Below, piece by piece: positions 25,138-34,325 of a stretch of 64,000 bases of DNA (positions within the stretch are counted from its first letter, which is position 1; each line of letters begins with the position of its first letter). The stretch covers positions 186,001-250,000 of the forward strand of contig NZ_JAXHGM010000001.1 of assembly GCF_034808145.1 (NCBI RefSeq). Direction: 5' to 3'. The notes under the pieces are model-generated. The model saw only the letters and a list, made by a program, of their open reading frames with translations. It did no database searches and was not told the DNA's origin. This DNA is from Halorubellus sp034808145. GTDB lineage: Archaea > Halobacteriota > Halobacteria > Halobacteriales > Natrialbaceae. A program made the position numbers and the translations under genes.

Positions 25138-25995
25138 ATGAGCGCGGACGAGGACATCGGGATCGACGAGAAGCGCGTGTACGATGGCGACGAGCGCGAG
25201 ACGACCGTGTACGTCGCCGCGTCGACGGGCGTGGTCGCCGTGTCGGTGGTCGAGGAGCGCGTCGGCGGGTTCGAGCTCGCGGTGCGCTGTACGGCGCGGG
25301 ACGTCGCGAGCGGCCCGGCGGGGCTGGCGGTCGCGACGGACGACGCCGTCCTCCTGGACGCGGGCGACGGAGAGGGGTCGACTGCCGCCGATTCTGGCGA
25401 GCGGTTCGCGCCGACGGGCTTCGGGGCGGCGTCGGCGGTCGCGGTCCACGGCGAGGACGTGCTCGCGGCGACCGACGACGGCGCGGTCTCGCGGTACCGC
25501 GACGGCGAGTGGCGCGACCTCGGCGAGCTGACGGCGGTCGCGCGGATGGACGGCGACCTGCTCGCGACCGCGGACGGCGTCTACCGCGCGCTCGACGACG
25601 CCCTCCGGCACGCGGGGCTGGCGAGCGCGACGGACGTCGCGGCCGCCGGCGTCCCGCTCGCGACGACCGACGAGGGCCTGTTCCAGCTCGGGAACGGCTG
25701 GATGGACGTCGCCGACGGCGACTTCCGGTTCGTCGCGAGCGACCCGGGGTCGGCCGACGGCCGCCTCGGGCGCGCGCACGCCGGCACCGACGAGGTGCTG
25801 TACGCGCACCACGACGGCGACTGGTCGTCGACGACGCAGCTCGAACGCCCGGTCGTGGACGTCGCGTACGGCGACACGGTGTACGCGGTGTCGGCGGACG
25901 GCCGGTTCGCCGCCGAGGGTCCGGACGGCTGGCGGCATCAGGAACTCGGCGTGCGGGACGTGACGGCGGCGGTCGCGCGGACGACGACCGACTGA
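25138..25995 (+). CDS. HVO_0234-type beta-propeller protein
   Basis: A 285-residue acidic protein with repeated short blades (VYVAASTGVVAVSVVEE, GPAGLAVATDDAVLLDAGDG, ASAVAVHGEDVLAATDDGAV, DGDLLATADGVYRALDD), consistent with a beta-propeller. It resembles proteins labelled HVO_0234 family in other haloarchaea. There is no signal peptide, so it is probably cytoplasmic. The neighbourhood (phosphohexomutase, PRPP synthetase) suggests carbohydrate-phosphate context only weakly. The start at 25138 avoids an eight-residue extension. Confidence 0.75.
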   Translation: MSADEDIGIDEKRVYDGDERETTVYVAASTGVVAVSVVEERVGGFELAVRCTARDVASGPAGLAVATDDAVLLDAGDGEGSTAADSGERFAPTGFGAASAVAVHGEDVLAATDDGAVSRYRDGEWRDLGELTAVARMDGDLLATADGVYRALDDALRHAGLASATDVAAAGVPLATTDEGLFQLGNGWMDVADGDFRFVASDPGSADGRLGRAHAGTDEVLYAHHDGDWSSTTQLERPVVDVAYGDTVYAVSADGRFAAEGPDGWRHQELGVRDVTAAVARTTTD

Positions 25996-26022
25996 CGCGC
26001 TCGCCGTCAAGCGGCTGCTCTC

Positions 26023-26049
26023 GCGCGTAAAGAAAACGGATTTACGCGC
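26023..26049. promoter_or_regulatory. 9-bp inverted repeat upstream of the PRPP synthetase gene
   Basis: GCGCGTAAA (26023-26031) is mirrored by TTTACGCGC (26041-26049) with nine bases between them. The right arm covers the expected TATA region about 27 nt before the ATG at 26069. A DNA-binding dimer here would block promoter access, so this is a candidate operator; the regulator is unknown. Confidence 0.6.
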
Positions 26050-26068
26050 CCGCGGCGAGGCGTCGAAC

Positions 26069-26917
26069 ATGATACTCGGTGGGTCCTGCACCCAGTCGCT
26101 CGCGGCGGCGCTCGCGAGCGAACTCGACGAGGAACTGGCGCTCGTCGACTACGAGCGGTTCCCGGACGGCGAACTGAAGGTGAACGTCGGCGACGTCGCC
26201 CCGGACCGTGCGGTCGTGGTCGCGTCGACCGCGTCCAGCGACGCGCACGTGGAGTGCCTCCAGCTGCAGGACGCGGCGCGCGAGGCCGGTGCGAGCGAGG
26301 TCGTCACGGTCGTGCCGTACATGGGGTACGCGCGCCAGGACGAGGCGTTCACCGCCGGCGACCCGGTGTCGGCGCGTGCCGTCGCTCGCGCGCTCTCCGC
26401 GAACACCGACCGCGTCCTCACCGTGAACCCTCACGAGACGGCCGTCTGCGAGTTCTTCGAGCCGACCGCGACGGCCGTGGACGCCGCGGGCGTGCTCGCG
26501 GACCCGCTCCCTGGGGACCTCGGCGAGCCGCTGTTCCTCGCGCCCGACGAGGGCGCGTGCGACCTCGCCGAGACGGTGCGGGACGCGTACGGCCACGGCG
26601 ACGTCGACCACTTCGTGAAGCACCGCGTCAGCGGCGACGAGGTCGAGATCACGCCGAGCGACGCGACGGTCGCCGAACGGGACGTCGTCGTCGTCGACGA
26701 CATCGTCGCCACCGGGACGACGATGAGCGAGAGCATCGCGGTGCTCCGCGAGCGCGACGCCGCGTCGGTCTCGGTCGCGACCGTCCACCCGCTGTTCGCC
26801 GCGAACGCCGTCACGAAACTCCGGCGCGCGGGCGTCTCCCGCATCGTCGGCACCGACACGCTCGAACGCCCCCAGAGCGTCGTCAGCGTCGCCCCCGCCA
26901 TCGCCGAGCACCTCTGA
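26069..26917 (+). CDS. prs: Ribose-phosphate pyrophosphokinase (PRPP synthetase)
   Basis: A 282-residue PRPP synthetase that transfers pyrophosphate from ATP to ribose 5-phosphate; PRPP feeds purine, pyrimidine, NAD and histidine synthesis. Family segments include RFPDGELKVNVGDV, YMGYARQDEAF (ATP loop), NPHETAVCEFF and the PRPP loop VVVVDDIVATGTTMSES. It is shorter than bacterial enzymes, as typical for archaeal class III-like forms, and starts MILGGSCTQSLA. The upstream inverted repeat (26023-26049) may control it. Confidence 0.95.
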   Translation: MILGGSCTQSLAAALASELDEELALVDYERFPDGELKVNVGDVAPDRAVVVASTASSDAHVECLQLQDAAREAGASEVVTVVPYMGYARQDEAFTAGDPVSARAVARALSANTDRVLTVNPHETAVCEFFEPTATAVDAAGVLADPLPGDLGEPLFLAPDEGACDLAETVRDAYGHGDVDHFVKHRVSGDEVEITPSDATVAERDVVVVDDIVATGTTMSESIAVLRERDAASVSVATVHPLFAANAVTKLRRAGVSRIVGTDTLERPQSVVSVAPAIAEHL

Positions 26918-27046
26918 CCGCGGGACGATTCCCGTCGTCGCACCGCGAGTGCGCGTCGGGTTCCTGTCGTCAACGCGGGACTCACCCCAATCCTTTAAGA
27001 TGTGGTCGCCGTACGTAGGCGACAGTCAGTCAGTCGACCACGCAAC

Positions 27047-27583
27047 ATGCACGGAATCCTCCACAAGTCACTGAAGACGTACGTCGCCGAGAACATGGGC
27101 GAAGACGTCTGGGACGACGTCCTCGAGCGCGCAGATATCGACCCGAAGCTCTACCTCCCGGTCTCGCACTACCCGGACAGCGACCTCACGAGGTCGCTGT
27201 CGGTCATCGCGGAGATGAGCGGGCACGACGAGGCGGCGGTCCAGCGGGACTTCGGCGCGTTCCTCGCCGCGGACCTGCTCTCGACGTTCAAGGCGCACGT
27301 TCGCGACGACTGGACGACGTTCGACCTCCTCAGGAACCTACCCGGCATCTACGAGCAGATAGAGGCCCAGAACCCGGAGACGACCACGCCGGACGTCGCG
27401 ACCGAACGCCTGACCGAGGGGACCGCGGTCGTCGAGTTCCGGTCCGACCGCGACCTCTGCACGCTCGGCGAGGGCATCCTCGTCGGCGTCGCCGACGCGC
27501 TCGACGACCCGTGCGAGGTCACCCAGGAGTCGTGTACGCGCGACGGCGAGGACCACTGCGAGTTCCACGTCGAACGCACCTAG
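27047..27583 (+). CDS. HNOB (H-NOX)-fold protein lacking the canonical heme ligand
   Basis: A 178-residue protein with HNOB/H-NOX fold features: MHGILHKSLKTYV at the start, HYPDSDLTRSLSVI, DLLRNLPGIYEQIEAQNP and the C-terminal VTQESCTRDGEDHCEFHV. In H-NOX proteins the proximal heme ligand is a His at position 102 (Thermoanaerobacter numbering); here residue 102 is Tyr in GIYEQI. The YxSxR heme-propionate motif at 131-135 is FRSDR. Canonical heme NO-binding is therefore doubtful; a Tyr ligand, another cofactor or a lipid/small-molecule role is possible. Promoter TATA-like CTTTAA lies near 26995. No signalling partner is adjacent. Confidence 0.8.
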   Translation: MHGILHKSLKTYVAENMGEDVWDDVLERADIDPKLYLPVSHYPDSDLTRSLSVIAEMSGHDEAAVQRDFGAFLAADLLSTFKAHVRDDWTTFDLLRNLPGIYEQIEAQNPETTTPDVATERLTEGTAVVEFRSDRDLCTLGEGILVGVADALDDPCEVTQESCTRDGEDHCEFHVERT

Positions 27584-27612
27584 ACGCGGCCGGCGCGAGG
27601 GCGAACGCGGAG

Positions 27613-29790
27613 CTAGCCGCGCGCTCGACCGACGGCAGCCCCCGCGAGCGCCGCAAGCGCGGCGAGTGCGGCGCTCGCACCGAAGCCGGGAACGGGGAGC
27701 GACGGCTCGGTCGCACTCGCGTTCCCGGGTTCGGACGTGGCCGTGGCCGCCGTCCCCGTCACCTGGACGGTTACGGTCGTGTCGCGGACGCTGACGACGC
27801 GCTCGCCGGGGTCGGCGAACGACACGGCGTACGTCCGCTTGACGCTCGACTCCGCGGGCACGACCACGGTCTCGTTCGCGAGCACCTCGCCGTCGAGCGT
27901 CACCGGGACGACCACGCGCCCCGGTACGGGCGCGTCGTTCCGCACCGAGAACGACAACGTCACCTGGTCGCCGGCCGCGACCGTCGTCGGCACCGAGACG
28001 TCCTCGACGGTCGGTGACGGCGGTCGGACGACCTCGACGGTGAGCGTCCGACCGCCGACGCGCACCCGGTACGTGCCCGGCGCGTCGAACGCCCGTTCGA
28101 ACGTGACCGTCGTCGACGCCCCCGCGGCGAGCTCGCCGTCGCGGGCCGCGACGCGCTCGCCGTCGACGCGCATCTCGGTCGCGTACGTGCCGGCCCGCCA
28201 GCCGACGTTCGCCACCGTCGCCGTCACGGAGAGCGTCTCCCCGGTGACGACCGTCGCTCGCGTCCGCCCGAGCGTCCGCTCGCCGTACGACCCGGACGCC
28301 GCGACGCCGTCCACCGGCACCGAGACGTCGAACACGGGCGGTTGCACGCCGAAGTACCGCTCGTGCGTGCCCGCGTCCCACGTCTCCGCGGTCCGGTCGC
28401 TCCGGGTCAACGCCGCCGCGTACTCGCGGACGTCGCCGCCGCCGGCGTCCCCGACCGCGTCGAGTATCACGTCGTTCGACACCGCCCCGTCGCGCTCGTT
28501 CAGCGCCCGGAACACCGTCTGGAACGACGCGGACGAGTTCGTGGACTCGCGCACGGCCAGGTCGACGGCGCCGGTCGCGAGCGCGCCCTTCAGGTAGTTC
28601 GCGCCGCCGCTCCACGTCTGCGGGAACGCCAGGACGTCGTCGTCGTACCGGTCGCGCTGGCCGCGCGCCAGCTGCTCGCGGAACGCCCCGTAGCTCGCCA
28701 GTCCCTGCTCGTACGCGAGCAACGCCGCGTAGTAGTCCGCGGTCGCCTCCGTCACCCACCGGCCGCTGTCGCTCGTTTCGAACGCCTGGCGCGTATGGAC
28801 GTACTCGTGGAGCCACACGCTGTCCGGTGACTCGACGGGCGACCCGGCGAGCACCCACGCGTCGTCCTCGCCGTACTGGAGGCCGGCGACCTCCCAGTCG
28901 ACGTCGTCGGGCGCGGCGACGACGAACACCGACTCGCTTCGCGCGTCGACGCGGAGGGCCTCGCTCGCCGCGACGAGCGATCCGAGGACCGCGTCCGGCG
29001 TCGCGTTCAACTCGGCGCGCTCGGGGACGACGAGCTCGAAGCGCTCATCTCGTCCGTCGGCGGCGTACCGCTCGACGGGACCGAGGTACGCCATCTCGCC
29101 GCCGGTCGCGCCCGGCCCGTCGACGACCGCCTCCTTCTCCAGTCCGACGTCGTCGGCGCCCGTCCACCGCCAGCGCGTCCCGACGCGCGGCACCTGGACG
29201 AGCGCCCACGACCCGGCGTCCACGAACACGTACCCGTCGTCGCTCGCCGTCCCGTCACCGCCCGCGCGGGTGGCCGCCGCGAGACCGCGGGCTCCGTCGG
29301 AGACGGCGCGACGGCCGCCCGACGTCTGGTTCGCGTCCACGCGCAACTCGAGCGTCGGCGTCGACGTGGACTCCGTCCACGCGTACGTCCCGTCGCCCTC
29401 CCGCTCGAAGCCGTCGGCCGCCACGACCGTCGAGTCCTCGCCGACCGACATCTCGAGGCGCGTCACCGCCGACGGGACGTCGTACCGCACCACCGCCCGC
29501 ACCGACCCCGGCTCGTCGGGCGTCAACGACAGTTCGACGACGCGCCGGATGGTCTCCGCAGACGCGCCCGCAGAAGCGGCACCGACCTCCGACGCACTCG
29601 CCCGGGGCTCGACGGAGTCGGCCGCGGACTGACCGACGTCACCGGTTCGCGCGTCGACGGACTGTGGCGACACGGGCGTAGCGGCTCGCGAATCGACGGA
29701 CTGCGGCGACGCGGGCGCACCGACACCGGCGGTTGCGACCGCTGGGAGCGAGACGACGAGGACGACGACGAGCGCGAGCCGACGGAACAC
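27613..29790 (-). CDS. Secreted gluzincin metalloprotease-like protein with PGF-CTERM-like tail
   Basis: A surface protein of 725 residues from the GTG at 29790 (MFRRLALVVVLVVSLPAVAT, a clean signal peptide); an upstream GTG at 29838 is an alternative. HEYVHTRQ (residues 328-332 as HExxH) with a downstream WVTEATADYY Glu (about 348) marks a zinc gluzincin resembling M1/M61 peptidases. Two to three CARDB-like beta domains follow (ETLSVTATVANVG, DQVTLSFSVRNDAPVPG), and the end PVPGFGASAALAALAALAG plus RARG is a PGF-CTERM-type anchoring tail processed by archaeosortase. It probably acts on proteins outside the cell; substrate unknown. Confidence 0.8.
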   Translation of the reverse strand: MFRRLALVVVLVVSLPAVATAGVGAPASPQSVDSRAATPVSPQSVDARTGDVGQSAADSVEPRASASEVGAASAGASAETIRRVVELSLTPDEPGSVRAVVRYDVPSAVTRLEMSVGEDSTVVAADGFEREGDGTYAWTESTSTPTLELRVDANQTSGGRRAVSDGARGLAAATRAGGDGTASDDGYVFVDAGSWALVQVPRVGTRWRWTGADDVGLEKEAVVDGPGATGGEMAYLGPVERYAADGRDERFELVVPERAELNATPDAVLGSLVAASEALRVDARSESVFVVAAPDDVDWEVAGLQYGEDDAWVLAGSPVESPDSVWLHEYVHTRQAFETSDSGRWVTEATADYYAALLAYEQGLASYGAFREQLARGQRDRYDDDVLAFPQTWSGGANYLKGALATGAVDLAVRESTNSSASFQTVFRALNERDGAVSNDVILDAVGDAGGGDVREYAAALTRSDRTAETWDAGTHERYFGVQPPVFDVSVPVDGVAASGSYGERTLGRTRATVVTGETLSVTATVANVGWRAGTYATEMRVDGERVAARDGELAAGASTTVTFERAFDAPGTYRVRVGGRTLTVEVVRPPSPTVEDVSVPTTVAAGDQVTLSFSVRNDAPVPGRVVVPVTLDGEVLANETVVVPAESSVKRTYAVSFADPGERVVSVRDTTVTVQVTGTAATATSEPGNASATEPSLPVPGFGASAALAALAALAGAAVGRARG

Positions 29791-29866
29791 ACCCGTCGTT
29801 CGGTCGGTCCGGAGAAGACTCTTGTCCCGACCCGCCACCGCTCGCCCGTCGCCGTCGGCCCCAGCG

Positions 29867-29934
29867 GGTCGACCGGGTCCGGCGTCGGCGACTGCCTCGA
29901 CTGGTCGGCCGGGTCAGGCCTCGGCTTCGGCGAC
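29867..29934. repeat. Degenerate copy of the ileS 3' end
   Basis: On the minus strand the end of ileS with its TGA (29903-29934) is partly repeated downstream at 29867-29892: GTCGCCGA-GCCG followed, after a six-base deletion, by GACCCGG-CGACC. The match is imperfect and the composition simple, so it is weaker than the other terminal duplications here. Confidence 0.5.
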
Positions 29935-32900
29935 CGGGTCGAGCGCGATAGTGACCGTCGTTCCCTCGACGTCCCACTCGCGGGTCGTGCCGTCGACGTC
30001 CGCGTCGAACGTCGCGCGGGTCTCCTCGGCGACGAGGTCGCGGTGCCGGTCGACCAGGTCCGCGATGCGGTCGTCGGAGATCTCGACGTGCAGGCGCACC
30101 TGCTCGTCGACGTCCAACTCGAGGTCCTTGCGCATCTCCTGGACGCGCCGGATGACCTCCCGCGCGTACCCCTCGCTCTCGATGTCCTCGGTGAGCGTCG
30201 TGTCGACGTACACGACGCCTCTCGTGTCGCCCTCGACCTCGAACGTCGACCCGGCGACGCTCTCGGGCGTCTCCGACTCGAACGACACCATCGACTCGCC
30301 GAGGTCGGGTTCGCCGACGACGTCACGGAGCGCGTCGAGGTCCTTCGCGTCGAGCCGCGCGTCGTTCAGCGCCTGCATGACCTCGCCCGCGCGGTCGCCG
30401 AACGCCGGCCCGAGCTCGCTCATGTCCGCGCGAGCGGAGTACGCGAGCTCGCCCCACTGCTCGTCCGGGTCGACGAGCTCGACGTCGCGCGCGTTCAACC
30501 GCTCCGCGAGCAGCGACGCGTGACGGTCGACGGCCTCGTACGTCCGCTCGTCGTTCGGCGCGACGACGACGCGCGTCACCGGCCAGCGGAGCTTCCGGTC
30601 GGCCTGCTGGCGCGCGTTCGCACCCGCCTCCTCCATCGCGCGCAGCGCCTCGACGTCCGCCTCGAGTTCCGCGTCCACCCACGTCTCCTCGACCGCGGGC
30701 CAGTCGCGCATGTGGACGGTATCGAACCCGCTGTCGCCCGTGAGCGTCCCGTACATCTCGTCCGCGACGAACGGCGCGTACGGCGCGAGCAACGCGACGA
30801 CCTCGTGGAGGACCTCGTAGGTCGTCGCGTAGGCGGCGAGCTTGCTCTCGCTGTCGTCCTCCTCCCACACGCGCTCGCGGATCGCCTGCACGTAGAACCG
30901 CGACACGTCGTCGACGACGAACGACAGGAGCGCGTCCAGCGCCTTGTCCGGCCGACGCGCCTCCCAGTGTTCGGTCATCTCGCGCTTCACGGACTGGAGG
31001 CGCGCGAGTACCCACTCGTCGACGAGGCGCGTGTCGAGCTGCGCGAGGTCCTCGTCGCCCGGGCGGAAGTCGTCCATCTCCATGTACGGCAGCGGGAACC
31101 GGAAGACGTTCCAGAGGATGTTCAGGTCCCGGGAGACGTTGTCCATGCCGTCCCACGAGAACTTCATGTCGCTCCCCTGCGGGTTCTGACTGAGGAGGAA
31201 CGCCCGCATCGGGTCGACGCCGTAGTCCTCGATGACCTCCTGCGGGTCGACGAGGATGCCCTTGGACTTGCTCATCGTGCGGCCGTCGGGCATCAGCGCC
31301 CACCCGTGCATGAGCACCTCCTCGTAGGGAATCTCGCCGAACGCCGCCGTTCCCATGCCGAGCTGACTCCAGAACCACCCGCGGGTCTGGTCGTGGGCCT
31401 CCATGATGAGGTCGGCGGGCCACAGCTCGTCGAACTGCGAATCGTCCTCGGGGTAGTCGAGCGTCCCCCACGAGGCCACCGACGAGTCCAGCCAGACGTC
31501 GAACACGTCCGGGACGCGGGTCGCCTCGGCGCCGCAGCCCGCGCAGTCCATCGTCAGGTCGTCCACCGTCGGCTTGTGGAGGTCCACGGCCGTCGGGTCG
31601 ACGTCCTGGTGGACGCGGTCGGCGAGCGTCTCGCGCGTGTCGACGACGTTCAGGTGCTCGCACTCGTCGTCGTCGCACGTCCAGATGGGGATGGGGATGC
31701 CCCAGTAGCGCTGCCGGGAGACGTTCCAGTCCGGGGACCCTTCGACGAAGTCCTTGAAGCGACTGTCGCGAGCGTCGCTCGGATGCCACTCGGAGTCCTC
31801 GATGTTCGCCAGCAGCTCGTCCTTGATGTCGCTGACCGTGATGAACCACTGGTCGGTGACGAGCCGGACGATGTCGGTGTCGCAGCGCCAGCACTTCCCC
31901 TCGCCCTCGACGAGGTAGTTCTCGTCGTGCGCGAGCAGGAACCCCTTCTCGTCGAGGTCAGCGATGACGTCCGCGTTCGCGTCACGCACGAACGTCCCGG
32001 CGTACTTGCCGCCGCCGTCGCCGTAGCAGCCGTCGCTCCCGACCGGACAGAAGATCTCCAGGTCGAGTTCGCGGCCGCGCTCGAAGTCCTCCTCACCGTG
32101 CCCGGGCGCGGAGTGCACCATCCCGGACCTGTCCGTGGCGTCCGCGTACTCGGCGGTGTATACTTGGCCGGCGCCCTCGCCCTGCGGGTGGTCGGGGACC
32201 TCCTCGCCGAGCGGGTGCTCGTACTCCATGCCGACCAGCTCGTCGGCGTCGCGCTCCTCGAGGACCTCGTAGTCCTCGTACCGGGCCGCCGACAGGACGT
32301 CCTCGACCTGGCTCGCCGACACCCACAGCACGTCGCTCTCGCCGCCCTTCTCGGCGCGGACCTTCGCGTACTCGCCGTCGGGGTCCACGGCGACGAACGT
32401 GTTCGCGGGGATCGTCCACGGCGTCGTCGTCCAGACGACGAGGTTCCCCTCCTCGCCCACCAGCGGGAACCGCACGTAGATTGCCGGCTTGTGGACGTCG
32501 TGGCGCTCGACCTCGTTGTTCGCGATCGCGGTCTCGCAGCGCGGACACTGGTTGATCGACCGCTGGCCCTGCTCGACGAGCCCGCGCTCGTGGGCCTTCT
32601 CGAACCCGAACCACGCCGCCTCCATGTACTCCGGCTCGACGGTCTTGTAGGGGTTCTCCCAGTCCATCCAGACGCCGAAGCTCTGGAAGTCCTCCTGGAG
32701 CCCCTCGAGCTGCTCGTCGGCGAAGTCCTTGCACTCCTCGATGAAGTTCTCGACGCCGAACTCCTCGATGTCCTTCTTGTTCTCGAACCCGAGGTTCTCC
32801 TCGACGCGCGTCTCGATGGGGAGCCCGTGCATGTCGTAGCCCGGACGGTCGGTGACGTCGAACCCCTGCATCGTGTAGTACCGGATGAACGCGTCCTTCA

Positions 32901-33096
32901 GGGTCTTGTTCCACGTCGTCCCCATGTGCGCCGCACCCGAGGTGTACGGCGGGCCGTCGACGAAGAAGAACGTCTCCTCGCCCTCGCGGTGGCGTCGTGT
33001 CTGCTCGTAGGCGTCGACCGCGTCCCAGTGCTCGAACACGCGGTCCTCGACCGCGTCGGGGTCGTACTGGTCCGCGACCTCCTCGAACCGTTCCAT
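29914..33096 (-). CDS. ileS: Isoleucyl-tRNA synthetase
   Basis: A 1060-residue class I aminoacyl-tRNA synthetase. The HIGH-like motif appears as SGAAHMGT (residues 57-60 are HMGT), and the KMSKS motif as GRTMSKSKG (about 606-610). Editing-domain WTTTPWTIPANTF and zinc-type Cys clusters (KCWRCDTDIV, DCAGCGAEATRV) are present. It charges tRNA-Ile and hydrolyses misactivated valine. Starts MERFEEVADQYDP at 33096; the long upstream frame is not coding. It follows the gluzincin gene's direction with a short 123-bp gap. Confidence 0.96.
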   Translation of the reverse strand: MERFEEVADQYDPDAVEDRVFEHWDAVDAYEQTRRHREGEETFFFVDGPPYTSGAAHMGTTWNKTLKDAFIRYYTMQGFDVTDRPGYDMHGLPIETRVEENLGFENKKDIEEFGVENFIEECKDFADEQLEGLQEDFQSFGVWMDWENPYKTVEPEYMEAAWFGFEKAHERGLVEQGQRSINQCPRCETAIANNEVERHDVHKPAIYVRFPLVGEEGNLVVWTTTPWTIPANTFVAVDPDGEYAKVRAEKGGESDVLWVSASQVEDVLSAARYEDYEVLEERDADELVGMEYEHPLGEEVPDHPQGEGAGQVYTAEYADATDRSGMVHSAPGHGEEDFERGRELDLEIFCPVGSDGCYGDGGGKYAGTFVRDANADVIADLDEKGFLLAHDENYLVEGEGKCWRCDTDIVRLVTDQWFITVSDIKDELLANIEDSEWHPSDARDSRFKDFVEGSPDWNVSRQRYWGIPIPIWTCDDDECEHLNVVDTRETLADRVHQDVDPTAVDLHKPTVDDLTMDCAGCGAEATRVPDVFDVWLDSSVASWGTLDYPEDDSQFDELWPADLIMEAHDQTRGWFWSQLGMGTAAFGEIPYEEVLMHGWALMPDGRTMSKSKGILVDPQEVIEDYGVDPMRAFLLSQNPQGSDMKFSWDGMDNVSRDLNILWNVFRFPLPYMEMDDFRPGDEDLAQLDTRLVDEWVLARLQSVKREMTEHWEARRPDKALDALLSFVVDDVSRFYVQAIRERVWEEDDSESKLAAYATTYEVLHEVVALLAPYAPFVADEMYGTLTGDSGFDTVHMRDWPAVEETWVDAELEADVEALRAMEEAGANARQQADRKLRWPVTRVVVAPNDERTYEAVDRHASLLAERLNARDVELVDPDEQWGELAYSARADMSELGPAFGDRAGEVMQALNDARLDAKDLDALRDVVGEPDLGESMVSFESETPESVAGSTFEVEGDTRGVVYVDTTLTEDIESEGYAREVIRRVQEMRKDLELDVDEQVRLHVEISDDRIADLVDRHRDLVAEETRATFDADVDGTTREWDVEGTTVTIALDPVAEAEA

Positions 33097-33215
33097 ATCC
33101 GCGCTAACTCCCTCCGTCACTAAAGTGGGTTCGGTCCTGCAGGCGGAGACCGGACGACCGCAGCGCCACGCGAACCTCCACTGGGCTTGATATGATTCCT
33201 CTACGAAAGGTTGGT

Positions 33216-33422
33216 ATGAACGCGACACTGTCGTCGTTCTCGACGGAGGAGGCCAGCGCGGTGGTCGTCGTCGCGACCACCGTCGCCGCGATGGCGTGGT
33301 TCGGGACCGACCTCGCCGGAGTCTCGCGTCTCGCGACGACTGGTCTCTCGTTCGTCGTCGCGGCGGTCTCGATGCTCGTCGGTCTCCACGTCCTGTCGCG
33401 CAGGCGACGAGCTCGTCGGTGA
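33216..33422 (+). CDS. Small two-helix membrane protein, 68 residues
   Basis: From the ATG at 33216 (MNATLSSFSTEEASAVVVVA) the protein holds two membrane helices (AVVVVATTVAAMAWFG and LSFVVAAVSMLVGLHVLS) and ends with a basic Arg-rich tail. In-frame ATG at 33192 would add eight residues. No family is recognised. It is divergent from ileS and convergent with the multi-pass protein at 33452. Confidence 0.65.
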   Translation: MNATLSSFSTEEASAVVVVATTVAAMAWFGTDLAGVSRLATTGLSFVVAAVSMLVGLHVLSRRRRARR

Positions 33423-33451
33423 CCGCGCGCGGCGACCGCGACCCGTCGCCG

Positions 33452-34216
33452 TCAGGTCGCGATACGCTCCCCGATGAACCCGCCGACGTACGAGCCGACG
33501 AGGGCGGGGCCGACGAAGTACAGCGTCGCGACGGCGGCGACGACGAGCGTGACGACCGAGCCGGCGACCGCGATCGCGACGAGGACGACCGCCACGACCA
33601 CCGTGAGGAGCGCTTCGACGAGCGCGCCGTTCAGGAGCGCGAACACGGCGGGCCAGAACATGAAGAAGAGGACGCCCAGGCCCATCACGGCGACGGTCGG
33701 GAGCGACAGCCCGAGGCCGAGGTCCATCTTGAAGTCGTCGTCGGCGTCGAGGTCGTCGGCGACCGACGGGTACAGTAATCCAGCGAGGAACGACAGCGCG
33801 AGCGTCGCCGCGGAGATGTACACGATGTTCCCGGGGCCGCCGACGTCGAGCGTGTCGATGACGTACCTCCCCGTCGGGTCGAACTCGAGCAGGGGCTGTG
33901 GGCCGACGAACAGCAGGCCGACGGCGACGAGCGCGAACGGCGCACCGAGCTTCAACCCGAAGTCCATCGCGGGCCCGCCCTCGTACTCGTCGTCCTCGTC
34001 CTCGCCGGTGACGGCGTCCGCGAGGCCGCCGTCGTCGTCACCCTCCGAGAGCAACTGCTTGATCTCGGCGGCGTCGTCGTCGGTGCCGCCGTCGGTCCGG
34101 AGCCGCCCCTCGTCCGCGTCGCCCAGCTCCGGGTCATCCACGTCGCCGTCCACCTCCGCCCCTTCGTCCACGTCCGTGTCGTCCACGCGTCCATTCACCG
34201 ATAACCACCCTGACAT
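33452..34216 (-). CDS. Multi-pass haloarchaeal membrane protein with acidic N-terminal domain
   Basis: A 254-residue protein with an Asp-rich soluble N terminus (residues 1-85, containing DDDAAEIKQLLSEGDDDGG) followed by about five hydrophobic helices (for example APFALVAVGLLFVGPQPLL, VYISAATLALSFLAGLLYP, VAVMGLGVLFFMFWPAVF, VVVAVVLVAIAVAGSVVTLV). No known transporter motif is visible. Such proteins in haloarchaea are annotated hypothetical. It starts at ATG 34216. Confidence 0.7.
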   Translation of the reverse strand: MSGWLSVNGRVDDTDVDEGAEVDGDVDDPELGDADEGRLRTDGGTDDDAAEIKQLLSEGDDDGGLADAVTGEDEDDEYEGGPAMDFGLKLGAPFALVAVGLLFVGPQPLLEFDPTGRYVIDTLDVGGPGNIVYISAATLALSFLAGLLYPSVADDLDADDDFKMDLGLGLSLPTVAVMGLGVLFFMFWPAVFALLNGALVEALLTVVVAVVLVAIAVAGSVVTLVVAAVATLYFVGPALVGSYVGGFIGERIAT

Positions 34217-34325
34217 GGTTCCAGACGAATCCCGGTCGAATGATAAACGTTCCGGACGGGGGGTCTCCAGTCACGTGCCACGAACCGCCCGTTTCCGACC
34301 ACGTCCCTCGTCCGTCGTCGGCCAC

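Noticed and set aside
30043..33123. 1026-residue ORF opposite ileS
   Set aside because: Antisense frame of a clear isoleucyl-tRNA synthetase; composition dominated by Leu/Val/Arg/Asp with no domain.
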